This document shows, piece by piece, positions 6,805-11,180 of a stretch of DNA of 11,180 nt (its first letter is position 1; each line of letters opens with the position of its first letter). Source of the stretch: Bacteroidaceae bacterium (GTDB lineage: Bacteria > Bacteroidota > Bacteroidia > Bacteroidales > Bacteroidaceae); assembly GCA_017618515.1 (NCBI GenBank), contig JAFZUB010000098.1, positions 1 to 11,180 on the forward strand. Reading direction: 5' to 3'. Under the pieces are notes generated by a model, which saw nothing but the letters and a program-made list of their open reading frames with translations, ran no database searches and had not been told where the DNA came from. The translations under genes were made by a program, and so were the position numbers.

Positions 6805-7081
6805 AGATTGCCTTGATAAAATCTCAGACTGACCTAATAAAATCTTAGAGCCCCTTTATTAAAATTTATCGCGCCTTACTGTAATCATAGAGCGCCTTTC
6901 TGCAATTTTATCGCGTTCTCGTGGAAATAAAACGCAATCTCCTGAATTTATTTCGGCGGAAACATACTCATGTTTCGGCGGAAATACAACTTTGATTCGG
7001 CGGAAATAAATATGTATCTCGGCGGAGATACTGCGGCGAAGTCCGCGTTAGTTTTGGTGAAGTCCGCTTTAGATTTGACGG
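6805..7081. repeat. Degenerate 21/22-bp phased array, 13 units, function unknown
   Basis: This non-coding stretch between two facing terminators resolves into 13 units. An 8-bp core starts at 6805, 6826, 6847, 6868, 6889, 6910, 6931, 6952, 6974, 6996, 7018, 7040 and 7061, with spacings of 21 bp seven times, 22 four times, then 21. Cores drift along the array: AGATTGCC, AGACTGAC, AGAGCCCC, ATCGCGCC, AGAGCGCC, ATCGCGTT, AACGCAAT, TTCGGCGG three times, CTCGGCGG, AGTCCGCG, AGTCCGCT. The 13-14 bp between cores is mostly AT-rich (ATAAAATCT, TTAAAATTT, GGAAATAAA). Stops occur in all frames, so it is not a gene. The two-helical-turn phasing puts every core on about the same face of the helix. Confidence 0.85.
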
Positions 7082-7110
7082 GCGTGTGATAAGGTGGGGC
7101 AAGGTCGGTA

Positions 7111-7146
7111 AAAAGATAATGGCCGAAAGGTTTTGTCCTTTCGGCC
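7111..7146 (-). terminator. Intrinsic terminator of tRNA-Gly
   Basis: A perfect 10-bp stem, GGCCGAAAGG with CCTTTCGGCC, around a 6-nt loop (7121-7146). On the minus strand it begins one base after the tRNA CCA end and is followed by ATTATCTTTTT, a U-rich tract. There is no T-tract on the plus-strand side, so it acts for the minus strand. Confidence 0.92.
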
Positions 7147-7147
7147 G

Positions 7148-7223
7148 TGGAGCGGTAAACGGGGCTCGAACCCGCGACCCTTAGCTTGGGAAGCTAATGC
7201 TCTGCCAACTGAGCTACTACCGC
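7148..7223 (-). tRNA. tRNA-Gly (anticodon CCC)
   Basis: A 76-nt cloverleaf read from the minus strand. The acceptor GCGGTAG pairs with TTACCGC (one G-T wobble), the D arm contains AGCTCAGTTGGCAGAGC, and the anticodon stem TTAGC/GCTAA encloses the loop TTCCCAA, giving anticodon CCC. The T arm CGGGTTCGAGCCCCG has the standard TTCGA loop. The discriminator is U, as expected for bacterial tRNA-Gly, and CCA is encoded. It decodes GGG glycine codons. A strong terminator follows directly. Confidence 0.97.
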
Positions 7224-7229
7224 AGTTAG

Positions 7230-7250
7230 TAATTTTGCGGAACAAAATTA
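7230..7250 (-). promoter_or_regulatory. Palindromic -7 box upstream of tRNA-Gly
   Basis: TAATTTTG (7230-7237) and CAAAATTA (7243-7250) form a perfect 8-bp inverted repeat around CGGAA. On the minus strand 7250-7243 reads TAATTTTG, an exact TAnnTTTG -7 box that would start transcription about 14 nt before the tRNA. The mirror copy is an equally good box facing the other way, but it has no gene to serve nearby. No clear -33 element is seen for either. Confidence 0.5.
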
Positions 7251-7260
7251 CAAAGAAATT

Positions 7261-7288
7261 AGTGAATAGAGAATAGAGAAAAGAGAAA
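7261..7288. repeat. 7-bp tandem array (AGAGAAT family, x4)
   Basis: Four heptamers: AGTGAAT, AGAGAAT, AGAGAAA, AGAGAAA. The reverse complement (ATTCTCT) is the same unit as the larger array at 7386-7462, so the two form a long-range inverted pair flanking about 97 bp. Confidence 0.85.
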
Positions 7289-7340
7289 TTTTCTCATTGA
7301 GAGTTATTTTTTGTGCGTGTGATTTGTGGGATTTATCATA

Positions 7341-7381
7341 CGCCCCCGACCTAAAGGTCACCCCCTCTATCTTAGAGGGGG
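7341..7381. repeat. Double-hairpin intergenic element
   Basis: Two adjacent inverted repeats: GACCT-AA-AGGTC (7348-7359) and CCCCCTCTA-TCT-TAGAGGGGG (7361-7381), the latter a perfect 9-bp stem. It lies between the two inverted heptamer arrays, downstream of the TPR gene on the minus strand. It resembles dispersed C/G-run palindromes familiar from Bacteroidales genomes. No T-tract follows on either strand, so an intrinsic terminator is not supported. Confidence 0.65.
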
Positions 7382-7385
7382 AAAT

Positions 7386-7462
7386 CTATTATCTATTATC
7401 TATTATCTGTTCTCTATTCTCTGTTCTCTATTCTCTGTTCTCTATTCTCTGTTCTCTATTCT
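7386..7462. repeat. 7-bp tandem array (CTATTAT x3, CTGTTCT/CTATTCT x8)
   Basis: Eleven uninterrupted heptamers: three CTATTAT, then CTGTTCT and CTATTCT alternating to 7462, a 14-bp higher-order period. It abuts the stop codon (7463-7465) of the minus-strand TPR gene, and the TAG stop itself fits the repeat pattern. Confidence 0.93.
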
Positions 7463-8701
7463 CTACCGCGTAGCGGTTTCGAGTTCCTTGAGTTTGTCGC
7501 TCAGGTTGAGGCTGAAGTAGATTCTGTAGAGGGGGGCCTGCCACCGTTCCTTGTCGTCGGGGCGGGCGGCACGGAACTTCTCGAGGTAGGGCATTGCCTG
7601 CTCAAACATTTGATTGACTTTCCGCTTGCTTTCCTTGTATGCCTTTGAGGTGGGGTCGGGTGTGATTGTGGCGTCGTAGTCGAGTCCCTTGTTATACCAG
7701 CACAGGCCGAGGTAGTAGCTGGCATCGGAATTGTCGGGGCTGATGCGCAGCAGGTTCTCCGTGTTGCTGATGCACTTGTCGTACTCCTTCATATTGAACA
7801 GGACGATGGTCTGCGCATAGAGGTAGAGGGTGGAGGTGGAGTCGGTGCGCAGCAGACTGTCGTTGAGCATATAGGCTGACTTGTAGTCATGCACCGAGTT
7901 GTAGTAGTCGGTGAGGCGTGAGAAGAAGAATTCGGAGGCGGTGGGGTTCTTGGCGATGCCTTCCTTGAGCTTGCTCACGTAGTTGGCGGTGTCCTTCAGC
8001 TGTTCGTAGGCCAGGGCTTCGTATTGCAGCACGTAGTTGATGTTGGCCGTGTCGGCTTCCGCGAGGTCGTGGTATTTGAACACATCCTTATATTGCTTGT
8101 TCTCGTAGCACGCTGTCATGCTCCAGAAGGCGGCACGCGCCATCTTGGACATCGGCACGGACACATGGTCTTCCAGCAGCGGATGGCTTGACGTATCGAT
8201 AAACATTGAGAACATGCGGTCGGCGGTGGCCCACTGCTTGTGCTTGATGAAGAATACTCCACCGTTGTATAGGTTCTGGTAGTAGGGCACGAGGCCGGCG
8301 GCCTTTTTCTTGCGCTTGGACTCCGGCAGGGGAGCCAGTGCGTTTTGTGCCTTGTCCTGCATCAACGAGTATTCCACAATCTTGCTGTTGCTATTGAAGA
8401 AGGAGGCCGTATCGTATTTCTGATTGAGGTATAGTTTCATGTTCTCGGCATCGTTGGCCTTGGTCTCCAGGGCGATGGCGAGGGCGTAGAACTCCGGGTC
8501 GGTGTTGATGGTGGTGTCGGCCAGGCACTTGGCAATCTGCTCACGGCCTTTGGTATAGTTGGAGGTCTTGATATACTCCTTCATGTTCTTATACTCCTTG
8601 CGTATGGCGGCATTCGCAAGAAGAGAGCCTGCCCCCAGCGCCTCCCAGAGGGGAGGGAGCAAGAATGAAAGAATTATGGAGTATAAGAAACCCTTCTTCA
8701 T
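7463..8701 (-). CDS. Secreted TPR-type repeat protein
   Basis: A 412-aa exported protein with helical-pair tetratricopeptide-like repeats. Examples are the segment around LTDYYNSVHDYKSAYMLNDS and the C-terminal DASYYLGLCWYNKGLDYDAT, with the usual small/aromatic spacing. Precise TPR boundaries cannot be fixed by eye. The N-terminus is a signal peptide: MKK, then a hydrophobic run to about residue 15, and a probable cleavage site near LANA (28-31). Residues 11-27 come from a 51-bp block also present in the upstream gene's signal peptide. I chose ATG 8701 because the frame upstream begins only at a TTG (8719) and MKK is a standard signal start. It follows the DUF4831-like gene by 21 bp, probably in one operon. 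TPR proteins bind other proteins; the partner here is unknown. Confidence 0.85.
   Translation of the reverse strand: MKKGFLYSIILSFLLPPLWEALGAGSLLANAAIRKEYKNMKEYIKTSNYTKGREQIAKCLADTTINTDPEFYALAIALETKANDAENMKLYLNQKYDTASFFNSNSKIVEYSLMQDKAQNALAPLPESKRKKKAAGLVPYYQNLYNGGVFFIKHKQWATADRMFSMFIDTSSHPLLEDHVSVPMSKMARAAFWSMTACYENKQYKDVFKYHDLAEADTANINYVLQYEALAYEQLKDTANYVSKLKEGIAKNPTASEFFFSRLTDYYNSVHDYKSAYMLNDSLLRTDSTSTLYLYAQTIVLFNMKEYDKCISNTENLLRISPDNSDASYYLGLCWYNKGLDYDATITPDPTSKAYKESKRKVNQMFEQAMPYLEKFRAARPDDKERWQAPLYRIYFSLNLSDKLKELETATR
8621..8671. repeat. 51-bp repeat copy A in the TPR protein signal peptide
   Basis: This block is 47/51 identical to 9749-9799, in the same orientation and frame. It contains the inverted-repeat-like CCTCCCAGAGGGGAGG and C-rich tracts typical of dispersed Bacteroidales intergenic repeats. 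It encodes residues 11-27 (LSFLLPPLWEALGAGSL). Confidence 0.85.
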
Positions 8702-8722
8702 ATAATGATTAATGCTCAATAT

Positions 8723-9826
8723 TTATTGTTTTACGAGTGAGGTGTCCTCTATCTTTTGTATGTTGCCAGTCACGGGGTTGAGCCATACGTGGCAGGTGGC
8801 CCTGCGGTTGAAGAGGTCGTCGGTGAGGTATTCCTGGTGGCCGAACTGTGCGATGGGCATCTGCCCCTTAATAAGGGCGTTGCCCATAAAGTCTATTGCC
8901 ACTTCGGCCTGCGAGGGGATGTTGTACCACACCACTTTGTCCAGCAGTTTCTTGTCAGTGAGCTCAGTAGGGCCGGAGGTCACCGTCTTTTTGTTTGTTA
9001 CCGTGATGTAGAGGGGCGCACCGCTCAGGTCGTCCTTGTCGACCAGGCCGCGCTGATCGGAGAATCGGGCAAGCAGCTCTTTCTCTTTGCCCATCTCGGG
9101 CACGTAGGTCAGCACCCATGTCTTGGTCTCGGTGTCGGCGTACCCTTTGAACAGCTGCATCAGTGCCTTCTCCTGCTCGTCAAGCTTGGCGAGCATCAGC
9201 TTCAGCTGCTCGCCGTCCTTGGGCATATAGTCGGCCTCGCCCTTGGTGAGCTCGCTGCGGCTCTCACGGATGGTGTATATCTCGGCAGCCGTCAGTTCGG
9301 CCATTTTCAGCTCGCTGCCAGCCGACAAAATCTCCTGGTTGAAAAAGTCGCGGCTGTTCATCTTTTCGTTGGCGCGGGTGTTCACTTCTTCCACTACGGC
9401 AGGCTGTGGCTTCTCCGTCTGTGCATTGATGGACAGCAGGATGCCGTCGTCGGTAAGGGTACAGAGTGGGGCAGAGGTATTCTTCTTCAGCGCCACGAGA
9501 TAGACCTTCGCAGTGTCGGGCACACCGAAGGGCACCATCTGCACGCGGTCGATGGTCCACTGTGTCTGCTCGCTGTGCACGGCATCGTTAAGACGCAGCA
9601 TGCGCTGTGCGTAGTTGTGGAAGTCGCCCGGGTGCATGGTCGTACGAGTGGCTGTGACGGCAATCTTGAGCGCCGTCTTTGGCAGATAGTACACCACGCC
9701 GTCAGCGCACACGCCTGGGCTGTAGGTCACCACGTTGGTCTGTGCACAAAGAGAGCCTCCTCCCAGCACCTCCCAGAGGGAAGGGAGCAAGAATGAAAGT
9801 ATAAAAGACAAAAAGACTTTTTTCAT
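8723..9826 (-). CDS. DUF4831-like secreted protein
   Basis: A 367-aa exported protein. The signal peptide runs from MKKVFLSFILSFLL to a cleavage site near LCAQ (26-29). The mature part begins NVVTYSPGVCADGVVYYLPKT, with later features VPFGVPDTAKVYLV, a charged helical region (about 190-235, coiled-coil-like) and the ending NPVTGNIQKIED. From memory this pattern matches the Bacteroidetes DUF4831 family, whose function is unknown. Residues 10-26 are encoded by the 51-bp block shared with the downstream TPR gene. It begins 7 bp after the nnrD stop codon and ends 21 bp before the TPR gene, so the three are almost certainly cotranscribed. The mature sequence shows no catalytic motif I recognise. 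Confidence 0.75.
   Translation of the reverse strand: MKKVFLSFILSFLLPSLWEVLGGGSLCAQTNVVTYSPGVCADGVVYYLPKTALKIAVTATRTTMHPGDFHNYAQRMLRLNDAVHSEQTQWTIDRVQMVPFGVPDTAKVYLVALKKNTSAPLCTLTDDGILLSINAQTEKPQPAVVEEVNTRANEKMNSRDFFNQEILSAGSELKMAELTAAEIYTIRESRSELTKGEADYMPKDGEQLKLMLAKLDEQEKALMQLFKGYADTETKTWVLTYVPEMGKEKELLARFSDQRGLVDKDDLSGAPLYITVTNKKTVTSGPTELTDKKLLDKVVWYNIPSQAEVAIDFMGNALIKGQMPIAQFGHQEYLTDDLFNRRATCHVWLNPVTGNIQKIEDTSLVKQ
9749..9799. repeat. 51-bp repeat copy B in the DUF4831-like signal peptide
   Basis: Differs from copy A (8621-8671) at four of 51 positions, with no gaps. It encodes residues 10-26 (LSFLLPSLWEVLGGGSL). Downstream of the block the two proteins are unrelated, so the similarity is confined to this block and the MKK start. 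Confidence 0.85.
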
Positions 9827-9833
9827 ATAATTT

Positions 9834-10700
9834 TCATTTTTCGATTTTCAATTCTTTAAATGCTTTCGGCAGATGCTCCACGATGTCGGAGGCAATCATG
9901 CTTTCTTCCGACAGCTGCTCGGCGGCGATGTCACCGGCTCTGCCGTGGAGCCATACCCCAAGCCGGCAGGCTTCCTCGTGGCTGTAGCCCTGTGCCAGCA
10001 GCGAGAGCAGTATGCCCGTAAGCACGTCGCCGCTACCTGCCGTGGCCATGCCACTGTTGCCTGTGGTGTTGACAAAGACCATGCCCTGCGGAGTATATAC
10101 GCGCGTGGCGTGCCCCTTTAATATAATGTAGAGGCTGTGACGCTGTGCATAGTCGCGTGGGTCGACTGGGTCATGCACTGTGAGGCGCTGCCACTCCATC
10201 GGGTGTGGCGTCAGCACCGCATTCTGGGGTAGGAGAGCGAGCCAGTCTTCCATCTGCGCCAGCAGGTTGAGGCCGTCGGCGTCGATGACCATTCTCTGCG
10301 GTTGTGTCTGCAGGACATTGAGCAGCAGGCTGCGTGCCTCATCGCTTTGTCCCAGGCCTGGGCCGATGGCGAGAGCATGGAAGTTTGAGATTTGACTCTC
10401 AGTTCCCGGAGCTATAACCGCCTCTGGCACTGCCACTTGCATTATCGGCAGATTGAAGTCGGCGGTATGCACCGTCAGCTTGCCCATGCCACTGCGCAGT
10501 GCAGCCCTCGCGGACAGGATAGCCGCTCCTGCCATGCCTTTGCAGCCTGCCACAAGCAGTCCGTGACCGAACGTGCCTTTGTGCCCCTCTGGGTCGCGCA
10601 CCTTCAGCATTGCCTTGGCATCCGCCAGCTCCGTGTAGGCATAATCTTGTTTCACGACGCGAAGATACGACTTTTTTGCCAAATGTAGCAAGAAATCCAT
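9834..10700 (-). CDS. nnrD: ADP/ATP-dependent NAD(P)H-hydrate dehydratase
   Basis: This metabolite-repair enzyme dehydrates the S-hydrate of NADH/NADPH back to the active cofactor. The ribokinase-like YjeF C-terminal domain is complete: KGTFGHGLLVAG (41-52), GPGLG (113-117), DADGLN (140-145), LTPHPMEWQRL (163-173), KGH (195-197) and GNSGMATAGSGDVLTG (214-229) with catalytic Asp225. The N-terminal epimerase (NnrE/YjeF_N) domain, fused to it in many bacteria, is absent, and the upstream 280 bp do not encode it. The start is uncertain. ATG 10700 gives 288 aa, but a promoter-like signal overlaps codons 4-14, so GTG 10655 (273 aa) or ATG 10610 (258 aa) may be used. The family-like YTELADAKAM at 22-31 favours 10655 over 10610. 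It heads the minus-strand operon, 7 bp before the DUF4831-like gene. Confidence 0.9.
   Translation of the reverse strand: MDFLLHLAKKSYLRVVKQDYAYTELADAKAMLKVRDPEGHKGTFGHGLLVAGCKGMAGAAILSARAALRSGMGKLTVHTADFNLPIMQVAVPEAVIAPGTESQISNFHALAIGPGLGQSDEARSLLLNVLQTQPQRMVIDADGLNLLAQMEDWLALLPQNAVLTPHPMEWQRLTVHDPVDPRDYAQRHSLYIILKGHATRVYTPQGMVFVNTTGNSGMATAGSGDVLTGILLSLLAQGYSHEEACRLGVWLHGRAGDIAAEQLSEESMIASDIVEHLPKAFKELKIEK
10660..10691 (-). promoter_or_regulatory. Promoter-like signal at the 5' end of nnrD
   Basis: On the minus strand 10667-10660 reads TATCTTCG, one mismatch from TAnnTTTG. A TTG lies 21 bp upstream (10691-10689), with an A-run between. Predicted transcription would begin near 10653, inside the longest version of the nnrD frame. 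If real, the start codon is at or downstream of GTG 10655. Confidence 0.45.
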
Positions 10701-10720
10701 CTTAACAAATCATAAATGTG

Positions 10721-10755
10721 GAAATGTAATATGTAGAATGTGATAAGTGAAATGT
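10721..10755. repeat. Degenerate 7-bp array (GAAATGT family, x5)
   Basis: Five heptamers: GAAATGT, AATATGT, AGAATGT, GATAAGT, GAAATGT. More diverged than the other heptamer arrays, but the period is exact. It lies between the divergent nnrD and TrmH-like genes. Confidence 0.65.
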
Positions 10756-10777
10756 CATTGGTTCGAAAAAAATAGTT

Positions 10778-10785
10778 TAACTTTG
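10778..10785 (+). promoter_or_regulatory. Possible promoter -7 box (TAACTTTG) for the TrmH-like gene
   Basis: TAACTTTG matches TAnnTTTG exactly and has a TTG 17 bp upstream (10758-10760), slightly short of usual spacing. It overlaps the first copy of the 89-bp repeat. The equivalent positions in copies two and three read CGACTTTG and lack the TA. If used, the transcript has a structured leader of about 190 nt. Confidence 0.45.
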
Positions 10786-10976
10786 CCGTGTGAAAACACT
10801 CTCGGCCTTTTTAAATTGTCGTCCCGCCGCAAGCGGCGACTATCGACAAAGGCCTCGCGAAGTCTGGCGACTTTGCCGTGTGAAAACACTCTCGGCCTTT
10901 TTAATGTCGTCCCGCCGCAAGCGGCGACTATCGACAAAGGCCTCGCGAAGTATGGCGACTTTGCCGTGTGAAAACA
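10780..10976. repeat. Tandem repeat of about 89 bp, 2.2 copies, with nested hairpins
   Basis: Copy 1 is 10780-10869 (90 bp), copy 2 is 10870-10957 (88 bp), and the first 19 bp of a third copy (ACTTTGCCGTGTGAAAACA) occupies 10958-10976. Copies 1 and 2 differ by one substitution and a 2-bp indel, so duplication is recent. Each copy contains GTGT-GAAA-ACAC, a CGCCG-CAAG-CGGCG hairpin, and outer arms GGCCTT and TGTCG that pair with CGACA and AAGGCC (copy 1: 10804-10809 and 10817-10821 with 10844-10854). The array ends 2 bp before the ATG of the next gene. Confidence 0.92.
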
Positions 10977-10978
10977 TT

Positions 10979-11180
10979 ATGATGAACGAAATAGAGATAA
11001 TAACAAGTGTGCATAATCCGCGGATTCGGCAGTTGCTGCTACTGCAGCAGAAGTCGGCGGAGCGTCGCAAGGCGGGTATGTTCGTAGTGGAGGGACGCCG
11101 CGAGTTGCAGCATTGCATAGATGCGGGGTTTGAGATAGACACCGTGTTTTATAGTGAGGAGTTAGGAATTAGTAGTGAGG
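10979..11180 (+). CDS. TrmH/SpoU family RNA methyltransferase (5' part)
   Basis: Only the first 67 codons are in the window; the gene runs off its end. The start MMNEIEIITSVHNPRIRQLLLLQQ, then SAERRKAGMFVVEGRRELQHCIDAGFEIDTVFYSEE, matches the N-terminal substrate-binding domain (SpoU_sub_bind) of 2'-O-ribose RNA methyltransferases; FVVEGRRE is the diagnostic segment. The methyltransferase (knotted SPOUT) domain would lie beyond the window, so target RNA and exact subfamily cannot be assigned. Start may be ATG 10979 or the adjacent ATG 10982. Upstream lies the 89-bp tandem repeat, reaching almost to the start codon. Residues 59-67 are encoded by a heptamer array, in a surface-loop position by homology. 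Confidence 0.88.
   Translation, partial: MMNEIEIITSVHNPRIRQLLLLQQKSAERRKAGMFVVEGRRELQHCIDAGFEIDTVFYSEELGISSE
11153..11180. repeat. 7-bp tandem array inside the TrmH-like gene
   Basis: Heptamers AGTGAGG, AGTTAGG, AATTAGT, AGTGAGG, continuing to the window end. Reverse complemented they read CCTCACT and CCTAACT, the unit of the pfp-tfoX junction array at 5602-5636. They are translated as SEELGISSE in the methyltransferase frame. Confidence 0.8.

Noticed and set aside
6841..6927. 29-codon heptad-repeat peptide frame within the 21-bp array
   Set aside because: It has no start codon, has stops on both sides, and does not continue when the spacing changes to 22 bp. It is a by-product of the 21-bp period.
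6805..7081. CRISPR array
   Set aside because: The cores are only about 8 bp and diverge along the array, the intervening 13-14 bp is too short for spacers, and there are no cas genes.
7326..7520. 64-codon forward frame
   Set aside because: It is made of the double-hairpin element and the heptamer array and overlaps the TPR gene end. There is no independent coding evidence.
8756..9796. Long forward reading frame (346 codons) opposite the DUF4831-like gene
   Set aside because: It is antisense to a gene with a clear signal peptide and operon context. The translation has no recognisable domain and is rich in His/Gly/Val, as expected from the complement of GC-biased codons.
10747..10971. Reading frames on both strands across the 89-bp repeat
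   Set aside because: Both only translate the tandem repeat (recurring LPCENTLGLF on the plus strand) and lack domain or start support. Open frames follow from the two near-identical copies.

Overview
The window looks like chromosomal DNA of a Bacteroidales bacterium, most likely a Prevotella-type (Prevotellaceae) species. The reasons are Bacteroidota-style promoter boxes (TAnnTTTG), start codons with little or no Shine-Dalgarno sequence, a long PPi-dependent phosphofructokinase, tandem HU-family genes with a Bacteroidales-like C-terminus, a DUF4831-like secreted protein, and many short low-complexity intergenic arrays. This assignment rests on reading protein motifs, not on a database search.

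Layout. Positions 1-297 are a leader with 9-bp and 7-bp repeat arrays and two promoter-like boxes. A forward gene run follows: ftsY (SRP receptor), rimO (S12 methylthiotransferase), a 90-aa HU protein, a 336-aa HU protein carrying a transmembrane segment and a LysM-like end, pfp (PPi-phosphofructokinase), a TfoX N-terminal-domain protein and a VanX-like D-Ala-D-Ala dipeptidase. The run ends in a strong hairpin terminator (6745-6785). Between that terminator and the oppositely oriented terminator of a tRNA-Gly(CCC) gene lies a non-coding array of 13 degenerate units phased at 21-22 bp (6805-7081). The rest of the window to about 10700 is on the minus strand. Read in the direction of transcription it is a compact nnrD (NAD(P)H-hydrate dehydratase) - DUF4831-like - TPR protein operon followed by tRNA-Gly. 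A 278-bp gap then holds a degenerate heptamer array and an almost perfect 2.2-copy tandem repeat of about 89 bp. It leads into the start of a forward TrmH/SpoU-type RNA methyltransferase gene cut by the window end.

How the genes relate. ftsY (co-translational targeting), rimO (ribosome modification) and the HU genes are translation/nucleoid housekeeping genes. The VanX-like enzyme acts on cell-wall dipeptide, and the LysM-like HU protein could connect nucleoid and envelope. The minus-strand operon combines a metabolite-repair enzyme with two secreted proteins of unknown role.

The most notable content is structural DNA. Seven separate arrays with an exact 7-bp period lie in 11 kb, two of them inside reading frames (rimO and the TrmH-like gene). 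One 51-bp block is shared, at 47/51 identity, by the signal peptides of two otherwise dissimilar neighbouring proteins. The 21/22-bp phased array has no function I can recognise. The membrane-anchored HU-LysM protein is the best candidate for an under-described protein system.
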